Shown here piece after piece: positions 43,069-52,881 of a stretch of 64,000 nt of DNA (positions are counted from its first letter, which is position 1; each line of letters opens with the position of its first letter). The DNA is taken from NCBI RefSeq assembly GCF_009938225.1, contig NZ_AP019658.1, positions 248,001 through 312,000 of the forward strand, given 5' to 3'. The DNA comes from Vibrio ponticus (GTDB lineage Bacteria > Pseudomonadota > Gammaproteobacteria > Enterobacterales > Vibrionaceae). The notes under the pieces are model-generated. The model did no database searches, was not told where the DNA came from, and was given only the letters and a program-made list of their open reading frames with translations. A program made the translations under genes and the position numbers.

Positions 43069-44754
43069 ATGTCAGGTTTTCACCTACTTTATCAGCCAAA
43101 AATTAAAGGCGAGCACGTTGTTGCATTAGAGGCACTATTGCGACCAACAGATAGTCAGATCCCTCTCAATCAGTATTTGGCAGCTATAGAGAATACCATT
43201 GCGCTCGATCTCGCTGTTTTAGAGCGTTGCTTAGCTGATCGTCAGCAGTTTGCACTCGACTTGCCCGTATCGATCAATATTCATCCTTTAAGCCTTGAAG
43301 ACGAATATTTCATCGAAAAAGCAATCGAGTGCGCGGCGCATCAAAATATTACCTTTGAGTTGGTTGAATATCAGCATATTGAGATTAGTCAGCATCTGGT
43401 TAACAACATTAGCCAACTTAAATGGCATGGCATCAAGGTTTCAGTCGATGATTTTGGTAAAGATTTCGCGCGAGCAGATCTTGCGTTAAGCATTGGCGCT
43501 TCAGAGGTGAAGTTTGACCGCTCTCTTATTCGTGATATTGATACAAACTACATAAAATTTAAACATCTGCTGTTTTTGTGCTCAAAGATTAAAACCCTTT
43601 GCACGCACAATATTGTCTTTGAAGGGGTAGAGAATCGTCGTCAAAAAGAGTTGATAGAGTTAATTGTTGATGACCCGATTATCCAAGGTTTTTATTTTTA
43701 TCAACCGATGGAGCTAGCATCTATCGCGAAGTTGGATTGCCTTAAAGCACCGTCTTATCAGGAGTTAATCGATACACCGCTAAATCTGGGTTTGGACCTA
43801 GATTTTAAGTTGTACAACTTCTTGGTTGAGAATGAGATTGAAGAGCTAGAAAGTCCACAAGTGAATGACTTTATTAAGCAGCACGATGTTTTAGGATTGG
43901 TCTATAACCAAGACGTTAAAAAGACCCTAAGCAATCTGCGCAATATCTACTTCAATAGTGCTTCTGTGATTGGTAACGGCGTGATGTCATTGATCGATGC
44001 AACCGAAAAACTGGTTATTATGCGTAATCAAGATGGCGTCGCTGTTTATGACAACCTTGCTCACCAAGAGCTCGTTGGCGCTTCGATAGTGGGCACTGCG
44101 CCACAAGACATCATCGCTGAAAATGCTGCGTACGAAATATGTTTAAAGAAAGACCAAATCGTACTTGAAGACGACTCTCTAATGTTTCACAAAGACACGG
44201 AGTTCTTTGATGGTGTGGGGTATGAGACGATTCGCGAGAAAATGGTCTATAACGACAACAAGTTTGTCATCACCAGTATTTGTCCAAGTGATTCTGGTTT
44301 GATGGATGTCAGTCGTGATGAATTAACCCATTGTTACACCCGTTCATTTCTAAAATATCACTTAGATTCTTATCAAGGTCGTACAGTTGCTTTTCTTGAT
44401 ATGAATGGTTTTAAAGCCATTAATGATCGATTTGGTCATAAAGTTGGCGATCAATGTTTGATGGAATTTTCAGCACAGCTTAAAGGCTCGTTAAGAGAGA
44501 AAGATGTGGTGATTCGTTATGGTGGTGATGAGTTTGTGGTGATTTTTGATCATGCTGTTCAACGAGATATTGAAAAGCGATTGATTCTACTTAACCAGCA
44601 AATGACACAAGAATTTGCTGCTCGCGGTTATCAACTTTCTTTTGCTTACGGTACGGCTGTTGTGACTGAGCAAGGTATCGAACAGGCGATTGAAGAGGCA
44701 GATCGCGCCATGTACACACATAAGAGTCAGATAAAGCGCGGCTTGCTTAACTGA
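43069..44754 (+). CDS. Bifunctional c-di-GMP protein, EAL first then GGDEF
   Basis: A 561-residue cytosolic protein with an N-terminal EAL phosphodiesterase domain and a C-terminal GGDEF cyclase domain, the reverse of the usual order. EAL residues are complete: EALLR (near 21), INIHP, ELVEY, VDDFGKD, VKFDRSL, EGVE and QGFYF. The cyclase site RYGGDEFV is intact near residue 486. The middle (about 240-410) looks like a PAS/Cache-like sensory domain of unknown ligand. AAGG precedes the ATG. A pseudopilin gene and a kinase gene follow on the same strand. Confidence 0.92.
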   Translation: MSGFHLLYQPKIKGEHVVALEALLRPTDSQIPLNQYLAAIENTIALDLAVLERCLADRQQFALDLPVSINIHPLSLEDEYFIEKAIECAAHQNITFELVEYQHIEISQHLVNNISQLKWHGIKVSVDDFGKDFARADLALSIGASEVKFDRSLIRDIDTNYIKFKHLLFLCSKIKTLCTHNIVFEGVENRRQKELIELIVDDPIIQGFYFYQPMELASIAKLDCLKAPSYQELIDTPLNLGLDLDFKLYNFLVENEIEELESPQVNDFIKQHDVLGLVYNQDVKKTLSNLRNIYFNSASVIGNGVMSLIDATEKLVIMRNQDGVAVYDNLAHQELVGASIVGTAPQDIIAENAAYEICLKKDQIVLEDDSLMFHKDTEFFDGVGYETIREKMVYNDNKFVITSICPSDSGLMDVSRDELTHCYTRSFLKYHLDSYQGRTVAFLDMNGFKAINDRFGHKVGDQCLMEFSAQLKGSLREKDVVIRYGGDEFVVIFDHAVQRDIEKRLILLNQQMTQEFAARGYQLSFAYGTAVVTEQGIEQAIEEADRAMYTHKSQIKRGLLN

Positions 44755-44810
44755 TCCTGAACGCCAAGGTTCACTCACTTGGCGCTATTTATTTCCCAGT
44801 TGTTTTCTAA

Positions 44811-44827
44811 CCGAGCGAATTGCTCGG
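44811..44827 (+). other. GC-rich hairpin between EAL-GGDEF and pilin genes
   Basis: CCGAGC and GCTCGG form a 6-bp stem around GAATT, without a T tract. It may stabilise or process a shared transcript rather than end it. Confidence 0.35.
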
Positions 44828-44857
44828 GGATTTCCTACGTTTGTATTCGGAGTTTAA

Positions 44858-45400
44858 ATGAAAAATAAAGGCTTCACACTTATTGAACTGATTGTTGTGA
44901 TTGTAATTTTATCTATTCTAGCCTTGGTCGCAGCCCCTCGATTTTTAAGCTATAAAACTGAAGCGCGCATCGCCGCTTTAGAAGGAACCAAAGCAGCCCT
45001 TAGTGCGTCATTTGAATTATTTGCTGCTCGTGTGGAACTGCCTTCAACCAAATTTGTTCCTTGCCAATATCACCACGAGATGCGTTGTATGGTCGTCAAT
45101 GGTGTCGAAATCCGCGTGACCAATGAAGATGACCATCCGTTTTTTACAATTACGGATGAAGCGATTATTTCTCAACTAAAGCAACTGGTTGATTTAGATG
45201 TGTACAAACTTAATGACGAGTTTATCGCCGAACATTCTTTAAATTTAATCGGTGACCACGCGGGAGGTTTCTACATATTTTCTGAATTGGATGCCAACGA
45301 ACGTGAGATAGACGAGTTTGGCTGCCGTATTCAATATATTCCATCCAACAAAAGCGATACGGGGCGCAGTAAATTTGTGACCGATTACAGTGAGTGCTAA
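44858..45400 (+). CDS. Type IV pilin-like / pseudopilin protein
   Basis: A 180-residue prepilin with leader MKNKG cut before F (GFTLIELIVVIVILSIL), Glu at position 5 of the mature chain and a 20-residue hydrophobic helix. The C-terminal domain holds two Cys pairs (CQYHHEMRC; FGCRIQ...SEC). It resembles MSHA-type minor pilins. No pilus assembly genes adjoin, so it must use a machine encoded elsewhere or have a sensing role. GGAG lies 6 nt before the ATG; the kinase gene follows after 36 nt. Confidence 0.9.
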   Translation: MKNKGFTLIELIVVIVILSILALVAAPRFLSYKTEARIAALEGTKAALSASFELFAARVELPSTKFVPCQYHHEMRCMVVNGVEIRVTNEDDHPFFTITDEAIISQLKQLVDLDVYKLNDEFIAEHSLNLIGDHAGGFYIFSELDANEREIDEFGCRIQYIPSNKSDTGRSKFVTDYSEC

Positions 45401-45436
45401 TGTGCGCGACAATTTTAGGCTTAGGGTCAATTAGAA

Positions 45437-46702
45437 TTGAAAATTAGAGAGAGTTTAAGGGTTTATATCGCTTCAGTAGGTATCTCGTTAGGTCTGCTGG
45501 TGGCGATTGGCTCGGGTATTTATAGCTCGTATAACCTCTATGTCGGTGTAGACTTGGTGACACGCTCATTGATGCTAATAAAAGCTGAGACGGAGGAGCC
45601 AGTGAAAGATCATCCTGTCATTGTGCCTCCGTTTACGATTGCGGCTGATTGGCATGATTTACCTCGCTCTTTCCAACGCATCTACAGTCGTGATGAATTA
45701 GTTGCTAATCAATTGGTCAAGCGTGTGGAAACGGTAGATGCGGATCGCGGACGAGAATACACCTACTTTCTACTAAAATGCCAAACTGATAAGGGCAACA
45801 AATACGTTGCTCTTAAGCTAAATGAAGCCGCATTTGATGAATACACAGACAGCATTGATATCAATGTGATGCCTCATCAAGGTGACATCGCTGCCTTTGT
45901 TGTATGTGTGCTGCTCCTTTGTTTGATTGCCGTGTATCGGATAGTGAAAAAAATCACGACGCCAGTCGAAGAGCTAAAAGAGTGGGCGGTGAATCTGCGC
46001 GAGAAAAATGATTTTTCACAGGTGCCTGACTTTAAGTTTTCCGAACTTAATGTCACCGCAAGAGTGATTAGCTCATCTCTTAATACGGTAAAGAAAACAC
46101 TCGATAGTGAGAAAGATTTTATTCGTTATGCCAGTCACGAGCTGAGAACACCTATTGCTGTGATGCGTTCTAGCTCCGAATTATTGGAAAAAATGATCAT
46201 CAATGATCGACCAAAAGAGCGAGTGTTGAAGAATTTAAGGCATATTCACAACAATAGTGTCGCGATGTCGAATCTCTGTGAAAGTTTATTGTGGTTGCAG
46301 CGAGACCATAATCTGGAGCATCAACGTGAGAGTGTCTTTTTGGGTACATTGGTTAAGCAGGTGATCAATGAACAGCGCTATCTACTTGATGGTAAGCAAG
46401 TGACGGTGGAAGTTTGCGTTGATGATTCAGAAAGCACACACTTTTCGGAGATGTGCAAAATAGTGATAACTAATTTGGTTCGTAATGCCTTTCAACACAC
46501 TTCGAATGGTCAAGTGAAAGTTATTCAAACGGGCTCTTGTATCGAGGTGAGCAACTTTGAACACTTGGATGATTTTCAGAGTGACAGTAGTGGTTTTGGT
46601 TTGGGTGTAATGCTGGTTAAAAAAATCTGCACTAAGTACCACTGGAAATATCAGGAAACCATCGAAGCGAAGGGTCGAGAAGTGACGGTTACTTTTGGTT
46701 AG
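45437..46702 (+). CDS. Sensor histidine kinase
   Basis: A 421-residue membrane kinase starting at TTG 45437. Two membrane helices (about residues 8-30 and 155-175) enclose a periplasmic domain of about 120 residues with no recognised fold. Then come HAMP, the HisKA box FIRYASHELRTPIAVMRSS with the phospho-accepting His, and an ATPase domain with N box NLVRNAFQH and G box SGFGLGVML. The adjoining pilin is an odd neighbour. An OmpR-type regulator lies 2 kb downstream on the other strand and may be its partner. Confidence 0.88.
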   Translation: MKIRESLRVYIASVGISLGLLVAIGSGIYSSYNLYVGVDLVTRSLMLIKAETEEPVKDHPVIVPPFTIAADWHDLPRSFQRIYSRDELVANQLVKRVETVDADRGREYTYFLLKCQTDKGNKYVALKLNEAAFDEYTDSIDINVMPHQGDIAAFVVCVLLLCLIAVYRIVKKITTPVEELKEWAVNLREKNDFSQVPDFKFSELNVTARVISSSLNTVKKTLDSEKDFIRYASHELRTPIAVMRSSSELLEKMIINDRPKERVLKNLRHIHNNSVAMSNLCESLLWLQRDHNLEHQRESVFLGTLVKQVINEQRYLLDGKQVTVEVCVDDSESTHFSEMCKIVITNLVRNAFQHTSNGQVKVIQTGSCIEVSNFEHLDDFQSDSSGFGLGVMLVKKICTKYHWKYQETIEAKGREVTVTFG

Positions 46703-46747
46703 TGCTCTTTCTTTATCGTGAGCACCGAACCAGCTTGTCTCATAAAT

Positions 46748-46782
46748 AGCTTAACTTTAAGTAATTAGAGTTAAGCTTTTTT
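46748..46782 (+). terminator. Terminator of the histidine kinase gene
   Basis: AGCTTAACT and AGTTAAGCT form a 9-bp stem with a 12-nt loop, followed by Ts. Confidence 0.75.
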
Positions 46783-46835
46783 ATTCATGATAAGCCTTCT
46801 ATTTGGCAACCAGATCAACGGATTTGAATATGGGT

Positions 46836-46857
46836 ATTATTACCTATTTGTAATAAT
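46836..46857. promoter_or_regulatory. Palindromic operator candidate upstream of adhC
   Basis: ATTATTAC-N6-GTAATAAT, 8-bp perfect arms, 148 bp before the adhC start. A second inverted repeat GGTCT/AGACC (46973-46988) lies next to the ribosome site. Confidence 0.5.
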
Positions 46858-46971
46858 CATTTTCACTTTGCTGGGATTATCAAAAATACGTAAACATCTA
46901 TACTGAGCCCATACCGAAACAGCGAAGGCAAATAGTTGCCCACGCTCTTTCTAACTCATTTATATCTATAA

Positions 46972-48153
<1,182 letters not shown>

Positions 48154-48196
48154 GTATCTCTGAGCCTTTTCATTAAGGTTCAGGTTATCAATGAAT

Positions 48197-48236
48197 AAGG
48201 TCGAGGTTTAACTGTTTCTCTCGACCTTTTCATTTT
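48197..48236 (+). terminator. Terminator of the formaldehyde dehydrogenase gene
   Basis: AAGGTCGAG and CTCGACCTT form a 9-bp stem with a 14-nt loop and a T-rich tail. Confidence 0.7.
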
Positions 48237-48327
48237 TATCGCACTGCTAGTTTTTATTACTTTAATCTTTTAGCTCGAAAGAGTCGTCCCACTTTTCCCA
48301 TGATTTTTAATGAGTAGGAACATTTTA

Positions 48328-48660
48328 ATGAGTTGGCTTTTTATTATTTTTGCCGTGTTGTCCGAAGCGCTTTCTCATGTGGCACTGAAAGCTACGGATG
48401 GCTTTAGTTTGTCAAAACCTCTCCCTGCGATGTTTGTCATCGTCGGGCATCTAGCCGCATTTCTATTTTTAAGCCAAGCGATGAAAGGTATGGCTGTCGG
48501 TGTGGTTCATTCTTTGTGGGCGGGGTTAGCCATTGTTGCGGTCAGCTTGATTTCGACTTTTGTCTATCGTCAGCACCTTGAGCCAATGGTTTGGGGCGGT
48601 ATTGCATTGGTTGTGGTAGGTGTCATGATGATCAACTTTTCTCAAGGTCACGTACATTAG
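48328..48660 (+). CDS. Small multidrug resistance (SMR/EmrE-type) transporter
   Basis: A 110-residue, four-helix protein starting MSWLFIIFAVLSEALSHVALK, with the essential membrane Glu (position 13 here) in LSEALSH. Helix 3 has the GVVHSLWAGLAIVAVSL packing motif. SMR proteins export cationic compounds or guanidinium by proton exchange as dimers. ATG 48328 has AGGA at 9 nt; the longer start at 48310 lacks a site. Single gene. Confidence 0.9.
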   Translation: MSWLFIIFAVLSEALSHVALKATDGFSLSKPLPAMFVIVGHLAAFLFLSQAMKGMAVGVVHSLWAGLAIVAVSLISTFVYRQHLEPMVWGGIALVVVGVMMINFSQGHVH

Positions 48661-48722
48661 TCATAGTCAGACCTCCTATTTGAAAGCAAAGCTATGCTGT
48701 GTATTCGATAGGTCAGTGTTAG

Positions 48723-49400
<678 letters not shown>

Positions 49401-49599
49401 GAGAGACCTCCGCTGCGTTTGAGTATGGCAGTTGATTTTATCACTAACGGATGACACTTATGTCAGCATTTGTTGATAAGTCAATCAGTTGGATGATTGT
49501 TCAGAGAGAATAGGAAATAGCAGAGTAGTCATCGGCTATTCAGGAAAAGTAGCAAAATTAGTCCTATATTGAAACTAATCGAATCAATTAGGTAGCGAT

Positions 49600-50235
49600 A
49601 TGACTAGAGGGTTAATAGCTCTACTGCTGTTGATGACTAATACTGTTGCGGCGTATGCATCAGACTGGACTATCTCGATAGGTACAGGTGTTGCGTATAG
49701 TCAAAGCGAGCGTTTGGTGATCAAGATGAATGACGGGGAAGATATTTTATTAGGTGATGTTAGTTTTGACACTAAGCCGTTTCAATCGCCACCCTACTAT
49801 CTAATTAAGATTGGTCGGTTTATGCAAGAGAGCGATATGGGCTTCGAGTTTGAGTTTATTCACCATAAAGTTTATGCCGATTTGGATAGTGATCCTCATC
49901 CGCAAGTCACCCGGCTTAAAGTCACGGATGGCTATAATTTAGTTTACTTTAACTTCATCGATCAGATTGCACCAAAATGGATTGCTCGATTAGGTGTCGG
50001 TGGCGTTATTGTTCATCCCGATGTGATTATCGATGGCAAACGTACTCATGGCGGTTACGATTTGTCGGGTTACAGCGCACAAGTTGCCATTGAGAGAGAA
50101 ATGTTTGCTTTAGAACATGTCGCCTTTTCTGTTGAAGCCAAACTGACATATTCGGATGCAAGTGTCGCGATTGCTCAAGGCAGTTTTGATCTTAAAAACA
50201 AAGCACTACATTTGGTTGCCCAAGCGAAGTTTTAG
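49600..50235 (+). CDS. Probable outer-membrane beta-barrel protein
   Basis: A 211-residue exported protein: signal peptide (MTRGLIALLLLMTNTVAAYA), alternating hydrophobic strands with aromatic girdles and a C-terminal Phe (LHLVAQAKF), the pattern recognised by the BAM complex. Size fits a small eight-stranded barrel like OmpW or OMP_b-brl. Function unknown. Its stop overlaps the stop of the convergent EEP gene by 3 nt, with no terminator in between. Confidence 0.75.
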   Translation: MTRGLIALLLLMTNTVAAYASDWTISIGTGVAYSQSERLVIKMNDGEDILLGDVSFDTKPFQSPPYYLIKIGRFMQESDMGFEFEFIHHKVYADLDSDPHPQVTRLKVTDGYNLVYFNFIDQIAPKWIARLGVGGVIVHPDVIIDGKRTHGGYDLSGYSAQVAIEREMFALEHVAFSVEAKLTYSDASVAIAQGSFDLKNKALHLVAQAKF

Positions 50236-51179
50236 AGTACGAATTGAACCGTAACGGCGATAAATGCATGATCACTGGCTTGTTTATCCTGTTCAAAGCT
50301 CGGATTGATTAGATGTTTATCAATAACTTGATAGTCAGTGACATCCGCGAGTGAGTAGGGGGAGTCTGGCTGAAATTCTGGTGATAGAAGAATGTAGTCC
50401 AGGATATTGCCTTGGGCAAAATGGTAGTGGGTCGCTTGGCGTTGTTGCTCAGGATTGGATTGCGCGTAGATATCCCAACTATCTTGCAGCGAGAAAGTGT
50501 TAGATGACACAGTTTGTTGCACAAGTAGCCCAGTAATATTGCTGGTCAGCGTTTGATTCATATCGCCCATGAGTACAGTCGGCATAGGCTTGCGTTGGTA
50601 TTGCTGTTCAATGAATACGCGCAGCATCAGCGCTTCCCAGCCTCGCTGCTGGCTAGAGAGCCATTGCCCAACTAACTGATGAGTGTGCTCTTCTGACACA
50701 CTTTCTGTGGCACGTTGCGATTTCAAGTGGCACACATATACGGCAACTTCACCAATATCGGGTACTTCAACGATGGCAAAGATTGGGCTACGGCTGAAAT
50801 TTGGCACCACTGCTGAGTAGCCTTCACCAATTGAAACCGGGGGCGTAACCGCTTGTAAATGATGTATCGGGTATCTGCTGGCGAGTGCGACGACCGGTTG
50901 CGAGTAGATATAGTCGCTCTCAACGTGTGGGGTGTCGACCGTAGCAACATAGGGGTAGCCCATTTGAGCAAACAAGTTTCTAGCTTCCTCGATACTAAAC
51001 ACTTCTTGCAAGCCGATAATGTCGGCATCAAGCGTTAACAACTGATTTCTAGTCCACTGACATTTGGCATTCCATGCGTCAGAGTCATAGATGTTTTCAA
51101 AGTCATAAAACGCATTCGGTGGCGCAATAAAATTAAACAAATTGGCGCTGGCGAAAGTGAGTTTTTTATTGGTGATCAA
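50232..51179 (-). CDS. Endonuclease/exonuclease/phosphatase (EEP) family hydrolase
   Basis: A 315-residue protein of the DNase I/Mg-dependent phosphatase fold. Motifs: ASANLFNF at the N-terminus, catalytic Glu in DIIGLQEVF (near residue 59), VLMGDMNQTL (Asp/Asn) and C-terminal SDHAFIAV. Start is TTG 51179 with AGGG at 8 nt. Substrate could be nucleic acid or a phosphoester; no signal peptide is seen, so it is probably cytosolic. Convergent and overlapping with the OMP gene. Confidence 0.9.
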   Translation of the reverse strand: MITNKKLTFASANLFNFIAPPNAFYDFENIYDSDAWNAKCQWTRNQLLTLDADIIGLQEVFSIEEARNLFAQMGYPYVATVDTPHVESDYIYSQPVVALASRYPIHHLQAVTPPVSIGEGYSAVVPNFSRSPIFAIVEVPDIGEVAVYVCHLKSQRATESVSEEHTHQLVGQWLSSQQRGWEALMLRVFIEQQYQRKPMPTVLMGDMNQTLTSNITGLLVQQTVSSNTFSLQDSWDIYAQSNPEQQRQATHYHFAQGNILDYILLSPEFQPDSPYSLADVTDYQVIDKHLINPSFEQDKQASDHAFIAVTVQFVL

Positions 51180-51255
51180 GTGCAGACCCTATGCTGAGGT
51201 GGCTTTAGTCATTCTAACTGAAAGTCACCTAGGGTATTAGATTTAAATTAGCCAG

Positions 51256-52026
51256 CTATAAAGTTAACTGATATTGATGAGGCGTCAGACCAAACTGCTG
51301 TTTAAATCGCTGGCTAAAACGCGATTCGGATTGATAACCGCAGGCAAGGGCAGTCTCCATTTGGCTGTAGTTTTTTTGCAGTAGGTTGATTGCGTGATTC
51401 ATGCGAATTTGAGCCAACACCTCACGAAAGCTAGAGCCTTCAGCATTGAGTTTTCGCGTCAATGTCGCTCGGCTCATGGCAAGGTAACTCGCGGCAACTT
51501 CAATGCGGTGGTCGTCCCCCGGGGCAGAGCTCAAATAGTTAGCGAGCTTATCGCGTACCATCTGTTGGTTATTGGGAAACAGCTTGTTTAGCGCCCCCAT
51601 CTCACGTAACTCAGCGTAGAAGCCGAGTAACAATTGCTTTTGAGTTTGATAAGACAATCCTTTATTGCCCATTTCACTGACCAAATCAAAGCAATATTCG
51701 AGTGGTGGCGTTGTCGCAATTTGCGGAAAACTATTGGCGGTTACGGGTTGTTCTGGGTCTAGCCACTCAGCTGGTGGCGCTAGATTGAGTGCTATTGCGC
51801 GCGAGTGAAACAGCTTTTGTTCTGGCGTATTGACGAAGGTGAGGTATTGCCCAGCAGGCACTAAGATCCAGTTGGCACGATTGAACTCTAGGCTTTGTTC
51901 GTGCCACCAGAGCTGTTTAAAGCCCTGGTCGACCCAAATAATAGTAGGCGCATGAATAAACACGTTGTTGAGTGGTTGCTCGCGTTTACCGCGATAGTGG
52001 ACGGTATGGACTAACGGTTTATTCAT
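51256..52026 (-). CDS. AraC-family transcriptional regulator
   Basis: A 256-residue regulator with a cupin-like N-terminal sensing domain and a C-terminal pair of helix-turn-helix motifs (AASYLAMSRATLTRKLNAEG; ALACGYQSESRFSQRFKQQF). GAGG precedes the ATG. It follows the PEBP gene by 28 nt on the same strand, so they are probably co-transcribed. Ligand unknown. Confidence 0.93.
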   Translation of the reverse strand: MNKPLVHTVHYRGKREQPLNNVFIHAPTIIWVDQGFKQLWWHEQSLEFNRANWILVPAGQYLTFVNTPEQKLFHSRAIALNLAPPAEWLDPEQPVTANSFPQIATTPPLEYCFDLVSEMGNKGLSYQTQKQLLLGFYAELREMGALNKLFPNNQQMVRDKLANYLSSAPGDDHRIEVAASYLAMSRATLTRKLNAEGSSFREVLAQIRMNHAINLLQKNYSQMETALACGYQSESRFSQRFKQQFGLTPHQYQLTL

Positions 52027-52054
52027 GTTTACCTCTGCTATCTAGTCGTTGGTG

Positions 52055-52585
52055 TTACTCGTTAACATACGTTGCAGTGAGAGTGGCTTTATCAAGGGCG
52101 TTAGCGTTAAGCATAAAACCAATTAAAGCGTTTGATGCGCCTTGAGGGATCTCAAGTTTTTCTGTTGGCATTGCCCATACTGTAAATTGGTAGCGATGCA
52201 TACCATCACCTTTTGGTGGGCATACGCCGCCAAAACCTGTTACGCCATAGTCATTTTTCATCTGTTGCGCTTTCAGGTCTTTGCTTGATGCACCTTGTTC
52301 AATCGATTTAACCGAGGCTGGAATATCTAGCGCTACCCAGTGCCACCAGCCGCTGCCTGTTGGTGCGTCAGGATCATAGGCGGTAATCGCAAAACTTTTG
52401 GTACCTGCAGGAACATCGTTCCAGCTCAGTTGAGGTGACAAGTTATCACCACTACAACCAAATCCGTTAAAGGCGTAGGTATCTGCCATACGAGAACCTT
52501 CTTGAATATCTTGACTGGTTAGCGTCATCGCTGAGCTAGTAAATGATGCTAGAAGTAGTGCTGCCGTGATAATTGTACGTTTCAT
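52055..52585 (-). CDS. YbhB/YbcL-type PEBP (Raf kinase inhibitor-like) protein, exported
   Basis: A 176-residue phosphatidylethanolamine-binding-protein fold with signal peptide MKRTIITAALLLASFTSSAM. Ligand-pocket motifs AYDPDAPTGSGWWHWVALDI and YGVTGFGGVCPPKGDGMHRY are conserved. ATG 52585 has GAGGA at 7 nt. Bacterial members have no settled role. First gene of a pair with the AraC regulator. Confidence 0.93.
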   Translation of the reverse strand: MKRTIITAALLLASFTSSAMTLTSQDIQEGSRMADTYAFNGFGCSGDNLSPQLSWNDVPAGTKSFAITAYDPDAPTGSGWWHWVALDIPASVKSIEQGASSKDLKAQQMKNDYGVTGFGGVCPPKGDGMHRYQFTVWAMPTEKLEIPQGASNALIGFMLNANALDKATLTATYVNE

Positions 52586-52835
52586 TGTGCTTTCCTCTAT
52601 TGAGCTGATAGACACAATGATAGTTGCTTTTGTGAGATTTTAAGTGACAGAAAGGCTCAATTACAATTTTAAATTATCTAAAATGAGCATTTCTGTTTGT
52701 TAATTCATTTGTGAAAGCCAAAAGAAAGAGGGAATAGGCAAGAAGAAAATAATGGTGCCAAGCCTGATTGTAGCAAAACAGAATTGTAGCTAACCAAGGT
52801 TCAAGTTAAGCCAGATTTCAGGAGAAAATATAAAA

Positions 52836-52861
52836 AGAGCCCGGCATGTTTGCCGGGCTCT
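52836..52861 (-). terminator. Terminator of the chitinase gene
   Basis: AGAGCCCGGCA-N4-TGCCGGGCTCT, an 11-bp perfect stem, followed by TTTTTA on the minus strand. Confidence 0.92.
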
Positions 52862-52881
52862 AAACACTTAATTAAGCGTGA

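Noticed and set aside
52055..52585. PEBP gene as a toxin-antitoxin or phage lysis gene
   Set aside because: Signal peptide, full PEBP motifs and an AraC neighbour fit an ordinary exported PEBP.
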